Assembly: GCA_964356295.1 (NCBI GenBank)
Contig: CAYHHE010000064.1
Location: 1-16,381 of the forward strand
DNA from: CAVQGZ01 sp964356295
GTDB lineage: Bacteria; Actinomycetota; Actinomycetes; Jiangellales; Jiangellaceae
Direction of reading: 5' to 3'
DNA length: 16,381 bases
Below, piece by piece: positions 1-7,704 of the stretch. The position numbers and the translations under genes are program-made. How positions within the stretch are numbered: position 1 is the stretch's first letter; the number at the start of each line of letters is the position of its first letter. The notes under the pieces were generated by a model, which was not told the DNA's origin, made no database searches, and saw only the letters and a program-made list of their open reading frames with translations.

Positions 1-2
1 AG

Positions 3-56
3 GCTGAGATGATCAGCCAGAAGAACTCCCAGAAGTCCATGGTCTGCCTGTCGTGA
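3..56 (+). CDS. C-terminal end of an unidentified gene (partial, runs off left edge)
   Basis: A frame open from the window edge ends at TGA 54-56 and encodes the tail AEMISQKNSQKSMVCLS. Nearly every one of its codons ends in G or C, the signature of real genes in this window, while the other frames hit stops early. The piece is too short to name a family. It is co-directional with the LuxR-type regulator that starts about 195 bases downstream, but that gap argues against tight coupling. It could be chance, since only about 17 codons are visible. Confidence 0.4.
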   Translation, partial: AEMISQKNSQKSMVCLS

Positions 57-250
57 CGGTCGGTTGCGTGGATCGTGACGCACCGAGCCCGACTCGACAT
101 CACCCGATGGAGACCATGTGAGCCGCCGGACTTCTGCCTGCCCCTGATGTGATCTCGAACCGCTGCGAGGCGTGTCTAGGCTGCCTGGTGGAGGTGTGAG
201 TCATAGCGGTCCCGCTCGTTGACGGCGCGAACTCGTCGCGCGGCCGCGCC
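57..250. other. Intergenic region upstream of the LuxR/MalT-like regulator
   Basis: No frame with coding character was seen here. An in-frame TGA at 197-199 limits the start of the downstream regulator to the GTG at 251. There is no strong Shine-Dalgarno sequence just before that GTG and no convincing -35/-10 pair. The promoter of the regulator, if separate, must lie here. Confidence 0.4.
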
Positions 251-2419
251 GTGCCCCCAGTCGGCGACCGCCTCGTGCTTCGGGACCGCATCCTGCAGCT
301 CATGGAGTCGGCCCGAGACTCTCACGTACTCTGCCTGCAGGCACCGGGCGGCTACGGCAAGACCACGGTGCTTGCGCAGTGGCTGGCATGCGACTCGCGA
401 CCGGTGGTCTGGCTGTCTGTGCGTCCTGGCGCCTCGGATGCTGAGTGGCTGGCGCGCGCCCTCCTGGACGACCTCGCCGATCGTGGGCTTGTGCCCCGCC
501 GGTTCCCGGTCACGTCGGCGACCGATCCGGTGACCTGGCACCTCAGCGTGCTGCCTGCTGTCGAGCAGGCTGTCCGTGAGGCCACGGAACCGTTCGTCGC
601 GGTGGTTGACGATGCGAGCGCGCTGTCCGGCCCGGCATGGGAGAGCCTCGTCGAGGTCTTGGCGGCATGTCTTCCACCGGGTGCTCAGCTGGCGATCACG
701 ACGAGGGATGCCGTGCCTGCCACGTTGTGGCGGTTGCAGGGCCGCAGTGAGGTGGCCGTGATCGGCCCCCAGGTACTCGCTTTCGACGAGGTCGAGACGC
801 GGCAGCTGATGACCACACTTGGCGTTCAGCCGACAACCGAGTCTGTGGGATCACTGCTCGCACAGACCCTGGGCTGGCCAGTCGCGGTCTACCTCTCCTT
901 GGTCGCGCGTCCCGGTGACAGGCGAGCATGGATGCGATCCCACCCGGGGGTGCCTGGCGGCAGCGGATTGGCGGAGTACCTGCGTGAGGAGGTCATCGGA
1001 CGGCTGCCTGCCGACGACGCCGCGTTCCTGTCTCGATGCTCCGTGCTGTCGGTCCTCGAGCAGCGCTCGTGTGACGAGGTCTCCTCGACGACGGGGTCGC
1101 TGGCGCGGCTGCGTCGGCTGTCCGCTGCCAGTCACCTGCTGTCGGCCGAGGACGATGCCGGCCTTCGCTTTCGGATGCATCCGCTGCTGGCTGAGGCGCT
1201 CACGGAGCAGCTTCGCGAGGACCCAGGGGCCTGGCACAGCGCACACGCCGCGGCGAGCCGTGCCGACGAGCGCCAGGGCTTCCTCGACGGCGCGGTCCAT
1301 CACGCGAAGTTGGCGGGTGACGACGACCGCCTTGCCAGCCTGATCTGGTCCCGAGCCCCCTTCATGCTCGCCTCGGGGCGGTGGGCGGTGCTCGCGCGAT
1401 GGCTCGAGGGAGTCGAGGACGACCGGCTGGCAGCCCGGTGCCGCCTCGCGCTAAGCGCGGCCTGGACCGCCTCGCACGCCGGCGACATGGTCCGCATGCA
1501 CAGATTCGCGCTGGCCGCGTCGGAGCGTGCCGCGCACGGCGACCGGGACTGTGTCCTGGACGCGGATCTGCTCCTCGCCACTATCGGGGCACATGGGCTC
1601 GACCACGTCGAAGCCAGCGCACGCGCCTTCATCCACGGCAAGCCGGTCGATGATCCTTGGCAGACACTTTCTCACTATCTGCTGGGGGTTGCCTTGTTCT
1701 TGCGGGACGAGTCCGGGCCGGCGCAGGCAGCTCTCCACGAGGCTGCCCGGATCGCCCAAGCCTTTGACCTGCCGGTGATGTCGGCACACTCGCTCGCCGC
1801 GCTGGCCGACATCGGGCTGGCCGAGGGGAGGGACCAGCAGGCGTTGACGTGGATCCGGGAGGTCCGCGAGCTCGCCGCACGACACGACATGGACGCGATC
1901 GCCACCACCGCACCCATCTTCACCACCTCAGCGTTGGGGTACCTGCACGAAGGACGGTTTGCTGACGCGCGTCGGGAAGCGGCACGGGCCTTGCGTCTGA
2001 CTGCCCTCATGCGCAGGGTCGCGCCGTGGCACGCCGTGCAGGGACGACTCGCGCTCGCACACCTCAACGTCGCCCTTGGTGACCCCGAACGTGCCAGGGT
2101 GCTCCTCGACGAGGCGGGTGACCTCCGCGGGCCGTCCAATCACTCGCCCCGCCTCGACCGCATGTATGCCGAGCTCGGCGAGCAAGTCTCGGCCGTGTCG
2201 ACAAGCCTGGTGGGCGTGTCGTCGCTGACCACCGCTGAGGTGCGGGTTCTGCAGTACCTGCCGACGCACCTGTCCTTCCCCCAGATTGCCGACGAGCTCT
2301 TCGTCTCCCGACACACCATCAAGACGCAGGCACTGTCGGCCTACCGCAAGCTCGGGGTGCACACCCGCAGCGAGGCGATCGAACGCGCACGCCGAGCGGG
2401 TCTGCTGCCGCCGGCGTGA
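251..2419 (+). CDS. MalT-like LuxR-family ATP-dependent transcriptional regulator
   Basis: A 722-residue regulator of the large LuxR/MalT (STAND ATPase) type. The N-terminal P-loop domain has a Walker A APGGYGKTT at residues 31-39 and a Walker B-like FVAVVDD at about 115-121. The middle, roughly 380-640, is helical and Ala/Leu/Arg rich, as expected of TPR-like repeats that sense a ligand or partner. The C-terminal LuxR helix-turn-helix (about 655-718) contains AEVRVLQYLP and the recognition-helix stretch VSRHTIKTQALSAYRKLGV. Family members typically oligomerise on binding ATP plus an inducer and then activate transcription; the inducer here is unknown. The GTG start is forced by an upstream in-frame stop but lacks a clear ribosome binding site. 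It converges with the DUF6325 gene with a 10-base gap. The obvious nearby targets are the 3055-7139 operon or itself, but nothing in the sequence proves this. Confidence 0.9.
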   Translation: MPPVGDRLVLRDRILQLMESARDSHVLCLQAPGGYGKTTVLAQWLACDSRPVVWLSVRPGASDAEWLARALLDDLADRGLVPRRFPVTSATDPVTWHLSVLPAVEQAVREATEPFVAVVDDASALSGPAWESLVEVLAACLPPGAQLAITTRDAVPATLWRLQGRSEVAVIGPQVLAFDEVETRQLMTTLGVQPTTESVGSLLAQTLGWPVAVYLSLVARPGDRRAWMRSHPGVPGGSGLAEYLREEVIGRLPADDAAFLSRCSVLSVLEQRSCDEVSSTTGSLARLRRLSAASHLLSAEDDAGLRFRMHPLLAEALTEQLREDPGAWHSAHAAASRADERQGFLDGAVHHAKLAGDDDRLASLIWSRAPFMLASGRWAVLARWLEGVEDDRLAARCRLALSAAWTASHAGDMVRMHRFALAASERAAHGDRDCVLDADLLLATIGAHGLDHVEASARAFIHGKPVDDPWQTLSHYLLGVALFLRDESGPAQAALHEAARIAQAFDLPVMSAHSLAALADIGLAEGRDQQALTWIREVRELAARHDMDAIATTAPIFTTSALGYLHEGRFADARREAARALRLTALMRRVAPWHAVQGRLALAHLNVALGDPERARVLLDEAGDLRGPSNHSPRLDRMYAELGEQVSAVSTSLVGVSSLTTAEVRVLQYLPTHLSFPQIADELFVSRHTIKTQALSAYRKLGVHTRSEAIERARRAGLLPPA

Positions 2420-2429
2420 CTCGATACCT

Positions 2430-2864
2430 TCAGCGGCCTGGGTTCGCTGTCGGTGCATCGAGCCCGGTGACCGGGAGTCGTCCGCTCTCCAGCAGTTGCC
2501 CTCCCTCGTGCCTGGCTGCTGCGACGAGGGGTGCCGCCCACAGGTTCTCCCAGACGGCCACACCGGCGACACTTCCGGGTCTCAGTAGTGAGGCGAGCTG
2601 TGCGACGTCCCGCGTGGACAGGACGTCGTCCAGATCCGACTCGAGGGTTCGGATCTCGTCGCCCTCGAGATCCTGGATCTCGAAGCCTTCGACGGACCCG
2701 TCGCTGGCCTTCTGGATCACCACGAGGTCGAGTACTCGGATGAGCCCCTCGAACGACAGCCGAACCAGTTCGGCGACCAGGTCGCGACCGAAGGTGCTTG
2801 TCCCGTGGGGGAACTCCACCACGGCGTAGTCGATCGGGCCCTCCTCCGTGCCGGAAGCGTGCAC
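2430..2864 (-). CDS. DUF6325 family protein (full-length, 144 aa)
   Basis: The protein carries the DUF6325 pattern: an N-terminal GPIDYAVVEFPHG strand, a predicted helix, then VRLSFEGLIRVLDLVVIQKA and a GFEIQDLE segment. A second half has AGVAVWENLWAAPLVAAARH and GGQLLESGRLP. The function of the family is unknown; members resemble small alpha/beta proteins encoded near stress and envelope genes in Actinobacteria. The frame stays open to a GTG at 2897. I prefer the GTG at 2864-2862 because GGAGG (2879-2875) lies 10 bases ahead of it; a TTG at 2870 is a weaker alternative. The gene is divergent from the LURP-one operon and has a half-length paralogue in that operon (4371-4661), so both probably serve the same process. 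Confidence 0.8.
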   Translation of the reverse strand: MHASGTEEGPIDYAVVEFPHGTSTFGRDLVAELVRLSFEGLIRVLDLVVIQKASDGSVEGFEIQDLEGDEIRTLESDLDDVLSTRDVAQLASLLRPGSVAGVAVWENLWAAPLVAAARHEGGQLLESGRLPVTGLDAPTANPGR

Positions 2865-3054
2865 GCTCAACTCGCCTCCACGACGGTCCAGAACCACAGT
2901 TCATCCTCGACCCGCGCGGCTGCGGCGTCCTCATCCTGATGGGGCGATGTTGCTGGCGTCGGCCCCGAGCAGTCTGACCACGTCAGGCGGCATCGGCTGC
3001 GGCTCGGTCGGTGCGCACGACCGGACGCAGCGGCACCAGCAGAAGGAGGACGTC
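2865..3054. promoter_or_regulatory. Divergent promoter region with a 13-base inverted repeat
   Basis: This interval separates the divergent DUF6325 gene and the LURP-one operon, so it should hold both promoters. A perfect inverted repeat CTGAC-CAC-GTCAG lies at 2974-2986, about 70 bases ahead of the LURP-one start, in a position suited to an operator. No convincing -35/-10 pair could be assigned by eye. A short repeat like this can also arise by chance. Confidence 0.35.
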
Positions 3055-3591
3055 ATGGGTCTACGGGACCCACGACAGGAGCGCGTTCAGGAGCGGCGGG
3101 GTGGTGGTTCGCCCCGTCCTGAGGTCTTCCAGATTCGCGACAAGCTGGTCGACATCGGTGACGACTACTGGGTCGAGACGACCAGTGGTCGGCGGGCGTA
3201 CAAGGTGGACGGGAAAGCGTTGCGTGTACGCGACACCTTCACGATTCGGGACGCCGGCGGAGAGGTCGTGGCAACCATGCAGCAGCGTGTCGCCCGCGTC
3301 CGGGACACGATGAAGATCGACCGCCCCGGCAAGCCGTCGGCCACCATCAAGAAGGCGATGATCACGCCGCTACGCGAGCGCTACACGATCGAGGCCGACG
3401 ACGTCGGCGAGATCCGGGCGCAGGGCAACCTCGTCGATCACGAGTACACGTGCGAGAGCAACGGCACGAAGATCGCCGAGGTCTCCAAGCGTTGGGTGAG
3501 GGTGCGCGACACCTACGGAGTCGAGGTCGAACCGGTGACCGACGTCGTCCTCATCCTCGCCGCGACAGCAGCCATCGACAGCATGAGCTGA
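3055..3591 (+). CDS. LURP-one-related (LOR, DUF567) family protein
   Basis: A 178-residue soluble protein of the LURP-one-related family, which shares the tubby/phospholipid-scramblase fold: a beta barrel wrapped around a central hydrophobic helix. Visible hallmarks are repeated strand units (FQIRDKLVDIGDDYWV at 25-40, then ALRVRDTFTIRDAGGEVVA from 55, and VRVRDTYGVEV at 148-158). The C-terminal hydrophobic segment TDVVLILAATAAIDSMS (162-178) matches the buried helix of the fold. Bacterial LOR proteins have no settled biochemical role; lipid or membrane binding is inferred from the fold. The ATG at 3055 is chosen because GGAGGA at 3045-3050 precedes it; the longer open frame back to 2848 lacks coding character. 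It is the first gene of a tight plus-strand operon, 28 bases ahead of the ZIP gene. Confidence 0.9.
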   Translation: MGLRDPRQERVQERRGGGSPRPEVFQIRDKLVDIGDDYWVETTSGRRAYKVDGKALRVRDTFTIRDAGGEVVATMQQRVARVRDTMKIDRPGKPSATIKKAMITPLRERYTIEADDVGEIRAQGNLVDHEYTCESNGTKIAEVSKRWVRVRDTYGVEVEPVTDVVLILAATAAIDSMS

Positions 3592-3619
3592 GACTGCCGA
3601 CCCAGGGGAGTGAGGGGAG

Positions 3620-4339
3620 ATGCTGGAGGCCGCACTCTGGGGGTTCGTGGGCGCGTCAGCCCTGCTCATCGGGGTCGAGGTCGCCTTCACGTTCGAACCG
3701 AGTCAGATGGTCATCGGCCCTCATGATGGCCTTCGGCGTCGGCACGTTGATCTCGTCCATCGCGTTCGAGCTGGTCGAGGAGTCGCTCCAGGTGGCTGAA
3801 CCATGGCTGGTATGGGTGGGGCTGATCACCGGCGCGGCTACGTTCTTTCTCGGCGACCGCGCGATCTCCCGGGCCGCCGTTGCAGTCGACGACGGCGACG
3901 ACGAGGGCAGCTCCGGCATGGCCATCGCGCTGGCTTCAACACTCGACGGCGTGCCGGAGTCGGCAGCGTTGGGCATGTCCGTTGCCGCCAGCGGCGGCGT
4001 CAGCGCTCCCGTGCTGGCGGCCGTCTGGATCTCCAACTTCCCGGAGTCGCTCGGATCAACGGTGGGAATGGTCACGTCAGGGCGCGACAAGGGCTGGATC
4101 CGGTGGCCGTGGTGGCGCATCGCGCTGATGTCCACGGTAGCGGCGGCCGTCGGGTACTGGGTCGTCACGATCAGCGACACGGCCACTGGGGGGTCGTCCA
4201 GGCCTTCGCCGCGGGCGCGTTGCTGACGATGAACGCCGACGAGCTGGCACCGCAGGCCTTCGGCAAGGCCTCGCTGTACACGGGCCTAGCCACCACGGCA
4301 GGCTGCGTGCTCGCCGTCTTCCTCGGAACCGTCGAGTGA
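3620..4339 (+). pseudogene. ZIP-family metal transporter, disrupted by two compensating frameshifts
   Basis: Pieced together over 720 bases this is a normal-length (about 239 residue) ZIP-type divalent metal permease. The N-terminal part (LEAALWGFVGASALLIGVEV) runs in one frame from ATG 3620. After the CCC run at 3718-3720 the homology continues in another frame with MAFGVGTLISSIAFELVEES, DGVPESAALG and WISNFPESLGSTVGM. After the six-G run at 4188-4193 it returns to the first frame with VVQAFAAGALLTMNADEL and ends at TGA 4337-4339. Removing one C at the first site and adding one G at the second restores a single frame. Both sites are homopolymers, so sequencing error is a serious alternative to a true pseudogene. 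A ribosome binding site AGGGGAG lies at about 3604-3610. The gene sits between the LOR and DUF6325 genes in the operon. Confidence 0.85.
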
Positions 4340-4370
4340 ACCGCAGAGCCGACCACGAAGGAGGACGGAC

Positions 4371-4661
4371 ATGACCCAGCCGGACCTGGACAAGATGGGC
4401 CCCATCGACTACGTGGTGGTGGAGTTCCCGCCCGGGCGCCAGCACTTCACCGGTGAGATGGCCCACGAGCTGGCGAGGCTGCACGACAGCGGCGCCGTCC
4501 GCGTCCTAGACGTCCTGGTGCCGGAGAAGGCCGACGACGGCACGGTGAACGGCTTCGAGCTGGACGACCTCGACGAGATGACCGTTCTCGAGGACGTCGA
4601 GCGGCGGATCGCCGAGATTCTGGCCGCCGAAGACGTGGCCCATGTCGGCCGGCGCATCTGA
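4371..4661 (+). CDS. DUF6325 family protein (short form, 96 aa)
   Basis: A paralogue of the minus-strand gene at 2430-2864. It shares the opening GPIDYVVVEFPPG, then VRVLDVLVPEKADDGTVNGF and ELDDLDE. It stops after the first domain half (AEDVAHVGRRI) and lacks the AVWENLWAAPL segment of the long form. Its function is unknown. The ATG start follows a strong AAGGAGG ribosome binding site at about 4358-4365. It sits 31 bases after the ZIP gene and 42 bases before the flippase fusion gene, so it is almost surely co-transcribed with them. The short form may be a natural single-domain partner rather than a truncation, because the frame is clean and the stop is followed at once by the next gene. Confidence 0.8.
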   Translation: MTQPDLDKMGPIDYVVVEFPPGRQHFTGEMAHELARLHDSGAVRVLDVLVPEKADDGTVNGFELDDLDEMTVLEDVERRIAEILAAEDVAHVGRRI

Positions 4662-4703
4662 CCTCCTGGCTGGCCCTTCGATGACCGCCGGGCTGGAGGG
4701 GCC

Positions 4704-7139
4704 GTGCGGTTGAAGCCAGCGCAGATGTCTCCCCTTCATGCGTTCCGCATGTTCTCGTCAGCGGCCGACGCCAGCCAGCGTCGACGCCCCACCGACGTCC
4801 TGCTGCTCGTGGGCGCGCTCTTCCTGATCTTCGCGCTCACGGCCAACGCCCCCGGCCCCAGCTCGGTCGACGAGTCCGTGGCCGCCCTCCTGGGCGAGAT
4901 GGACCGCGCTCTCAGCGGCTTCTGGCCGCTGGCCTACACCGTCCTGCTGGCCTGGGGGGGTGTGGTCGTGGTGGCACCGGTCATGCGGTTCCGGGATGGC
5001 CGGCTGCGCCTGCTCTGGGACTACGCGGTCGCCTTCGCGTTGTCAGTGGTCGCCGCGACTGTCGTGGGTGTGTTGGCGGGCACGGACATCGAGACCAGCC
5101 TGGCCGCCCTGCTCAGCACTGACACCGGCCCGGTGTATGTTCCGTCGCGCTTGGCGGTGGTCACGGCGCTCCTCGCCGCGGCCTCACCGCACCTCACCCG
5201 CCCCTTCCGGATGGTCGGTCGGCTGGTCGTCACTCTGGGTGCGGCAGCGACTGTGGCGTTGGGGCTGTCCTACGCCTCCGGTGCGCTCGCGGGGGTCGCT
5301 GTCGGCGTCGCGGCTGCAACAGCCGTGCATCTGCTGCGCGGCTCACCTGGAGGCCTTCTCACCCCCGACCAGGTGCGCGAGGCGCTGCTCGACCTGGGGG
5401 TCATCGCCTCGAGCATCTCCTCACTGCCGCCCACGGCGCCGGGTGAGCAACGCATGCACGTCGAAGCCGAGGACGGCGCACTTCTGCTGGTGAAGGTCAT
5501 GGGTCGGGATGCCTGGGACGCCCAGTACATCGGGTCCCTGTGGGCCTCGCTCACTCGCCGTGGGGAGCCGCCGCGGCTGACCTCGACTCGACGTGAGCGG
5601 GTGCAGCACGAGGCGATGGTCACGTTGCTCGCGGAGCGAGCCGGCGTCCCCGTGCTGCCGGTCGTGACAGCCGGGCAGGGGATGCAGGGCGAAGCGATGG
5701 TCGTCACCGGGGCTCCAGCCAGGACGCTGGGTGACGTCTCCCCGGAAGACGTCACCGACGACACTCTGGCTGGAGCTTGGACGGCGTTGGTGCGGCTGCA
5801 TGAGCAGGGGATCGCGCACCTGCAGATCACTGCCGAGCATGTCGTGGTGCCGGACGGTGGGGACGTGGCCTGGTCCGACCTCGGGGGTGCCCGGGTGGCC
5901 CCCTCGACGACGGACATGATGCTGGACCGCGTGCACCTGCTGGTCACCACCTGGCTCCTCGTGGGAGAAGACCGTGCCGTCGACGCCGCAACGCAGGTGC
6001 TGGGGCGCGGCGAGCTCGCGCAGACCGTTCCCTACCTGGTCGACCCGGCCTTGAGCCCGGTGTTGCGGCGAGCCGTGGGCACCGACCACGACCTGGCCGA
6101 CCTGCGGGCCAAGGCGCTGGCCAGTGCGGCGACACACGAGGCGCCGACGGTCGAGCTACGCCGGGTCACTGGGGTATCCCTGCTGAAGATGCTCCTGGTC
6201 GTCGTCGTGGCCTCCACGCTCATCGGTCTTCTCGCCGGGGTGGACGTCGCGGAGATCGTCGACGAGCTGCGGGAGGCGAACTGGGCGCTCCTGGTGTTGG
6301 CCATCGTGGTGGCACCGCTGGCGCAGGTGGCGTTCTCGTTCTCCACGATCGGTGCCACCGTACGCAAGCTGCCCTACCTGCCGGTGCTCGTGCTGCAGTA
6401 CGCCATCCAGTTCATGGCCCTGGTCCTGCCCTCGACGGGGGCTCGTGTAGCCCTCCAAATCAGGTTCTTCGAACGTATCGGCGTGCCATACGGGGCGGCG
6501 ATGTCGATGGGCATGATCGACGGCATCAGCGGGTTCGTGGTCCAGGGGTCGCTGCTTCTGCTCATCACCCTCAGCTCGCTCCCGGGTGTGACGACGAGCG
6601 TGCAGACCACGTCGGGCGGCGAGCAGAGCTCATCCGACCCCCCGCTTCTCATGCTGGCGCTCGTCATCGCCCTTCTGTGGGGAGTCGCGACCGTGGCGAT
6701 CCCGCGGCGGCGAGCCCGCGCCAAGCGGGCGATCCCCCGGTACGAGGAGGCGCTCAAGGGGCAGGCGATCATGGCTCGGTCGGCCCTGGGTGTCGTCAAG
6801 CACCCCGGCAAGCTGGCCATGATGATGGGTGGCAACCTCGGCGGACAGGTCATCCAGGCCGTCGTCCTCGGCTTGTGCCTGTCGGCGTTCGGTCAGTCCG
6901 CGTCGCTGTCACAGCTGATCCTCGTGAACACCTTTGTCAGCCTGTTCGCCGGCATTATGCCCGTGCCCGGTGGTGTGGGTGTTGCTGAAGCCGGGTACGC
7001 CTACGGCCTGCAGGCAGTCGGCGTCCCCAGTGCCGCGGCGGTGTCGACGGCTATCGCGTTCCGCCTGGTCACGTTCTACCTGCCACCGCTGTGGGGGTCG
7101 TTCGCGATGCGGTGGCTGCGCAAGAACGCCTACGTCTGA
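4704..7139 (+). CDS. Flippase-like membrane protein with PAP2-like and kinase-like N-terminal domains
   Basis: An 811-residue, three-part protein. Residues about 30-210 are several membrane spans resembling a PAP2 phosphatase, but the phosphatase motifs look degenerate: PSRLA at 147-151 where PSGHA is usual, and GLSYASGALAG near 187-197 without the catalytic His/Asp. Residues about 220-470 resemble a protein or aminoglycoside kinase fold, with candidate K264, E303 and an SDLGG DFG-like motif at 391-395. The catalytic loop reads HLQITAEH (372-379), where HRDxxxxN is expected. Residues about 490-811 form the multi-span LPG-synthase TM/UPF0104 domain of MprF- and AglD-like proteins, with PVPGGVGVAEAG. 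That family handles or flips glycolipids or lysyl-phosphatidylglycerol; the substrate here is unknown. The GTG start follows GGAGGGG (4695-4701). It is the last gene of the operon. Confidence 0.85.
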   Translation: MRLKPAQMSPLHAFRMFSSAADASQRRRPTDVLLLVGALFLIFALTANAPGPSSVDESVAALLGEMDRALSGFWPLAYTVLLAWGGVVVVAPVMRFRDGRLRLLWDYAVAFALSVVAATVVGVLAGTDIETSLAALLSTDTGPVYVPSRLAVVTALLAAASPHLTRPFRMVGRLVVTLGAAATVALGLSYASGALAGVAVGVAAATAVHLLRGSPGGLLTPDQVREALLDLGVIASSISSLPPTAPGEQRMHVEAEDGALLLVKVMGRDAWDAQYIGSLWASLTRRGEPPRLTSTRRERVQHEAMVTLLAERAGVPVLPVVTAGQGMQGEAMVVTGAPARTLGDVSPEDVTDDTLAGAWTALVRLHEQGIAHLQITAEHVVVPDGGDVAWSDLGGARVAPSTTDMMLDRVHLLVTTWLLVGEDRAVDAATQVLGRGELAQTVPYLVDPALSPVLRRAVGTDHDLADLRAKALASAATHEAPTVELRRVTGVSLLKMLLVVVVASTLIGLLAGVDVAEIVDELREANWALLVLAIVVAPLAQVAFSFSTIGATVRKLPYLPVLVLQYAIQFMALVLPSTGARVALQIRFFERIGVPYGAAMSMGMIDGISGFVVQGSLLLLITLSSLPGVTTSVQTTSGGEQSSSDPPLLMLALVIALLWGVATVAIPRRRARAKRAIPRYEEALKGQAIMARSALGVVKHPGKLAMMMGGNLGGQVIQAVVLGLCLSAFGQSASLSQLILVNTFVSLFAGIMPVPGGVGVAEAGYAYGLQAVGVPSAAAVSTAIAFRLVTFYLPPLWGSFAMRWLRKNAYV

Positions 7140-7141
7140 GG

Positions 7142-7704
7142 CTAACCTCGGCGCGGTGACGACCAGGTGGCTCACGACGATGGCGACGACGACCAGCGGC
7201 GTGGCGACAAGGCCGGCGCCCGCTCCGAGGAGCAGGGCGATGACGGCCGCCACGAGGGCAGGCGGAGGATGGCCACCAGGCTTGCTCCCACCACCGCCGG
7301 GATGGCGGCGCTGGTCGGAAGACCGGCGAGGACAGCCCGAGGCCCAGCGTTGCCAGGGCGGCCAGGTCCACCCCTGGAACGGCGCGTGGGAGCGTGATGC
7401 CCACGGACAGGCCGTCGGTGGGCACCGCACCGCCGTGACCGGGCAGTCGCGTGATCGTGAGCGCTGTCAGGATGCCGGCGACAAGGAGCACCGGCAGCGG
7501 CCACCACCAGGGGGCGAGTCGTACCCCAAGGCGTCCGGCAGGTCGAGGAAGACGGCGTCCTGGATCTTGGGGACGAGCGTCAGCAGCAACCATGCGACCA
7601 CCGATGCCACGAGCCCGATGACCGCAGACAGGGCGAGGAGCTTGCGGTACGGGGCTTCGCATGATCGTCCGGACGTCGGGGTCATCCTCGAGGTTCTTGC
7701 CCAC
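7142..7704 (-). pseudogene. CLC-family chloride channel remnant (frameshifted, internally deleted)
   Basis: Read on the minus strand, fragments of a CLC chloride channel/antiporter appear in order but in changing frames. A GTG at 7704 with GGAGGG ahead encodes VGKNLEDDPDVRTIMRS. After a shift near 7655-7662 comes YRKLLALSAVIGLVASVVAW and FLDLPDALGYDSPP. After a one-base loss in the G5 run at 7510-7514 (C on the coding strand) comes WWWPLPVLLVAGILTAL. Near 7325-7345 the text jumps from LAALATLGLGL to AVLAGLPTSAAIPAVVGASL, skipping the selectivity-filter region. Another one-base loss at 7256-7258 leads to LVAAVIALLLGAGAGLVATP. Family members are about 430 residues; less than half remains, so this cannot be a working channel. 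No stop is visible in the final frame before it overlaps the convergent flippase gene. Confidence 0.7.

Noticed and set aside
219..251. TTGACG at 219-224 as a -35 element for the LuxR gene
   Set aside because: It is too close to the GTG at 251 to leave room for a -10 element and a transcript start, and no AT-rich -10 follows.
2848..3054. Upstream extension of the LURP-one protein
   Set aside because: The extension overlaps the divergent DUF6325 start, lacks coding character, and a strong ribosome binding site precedes ATG 3055.
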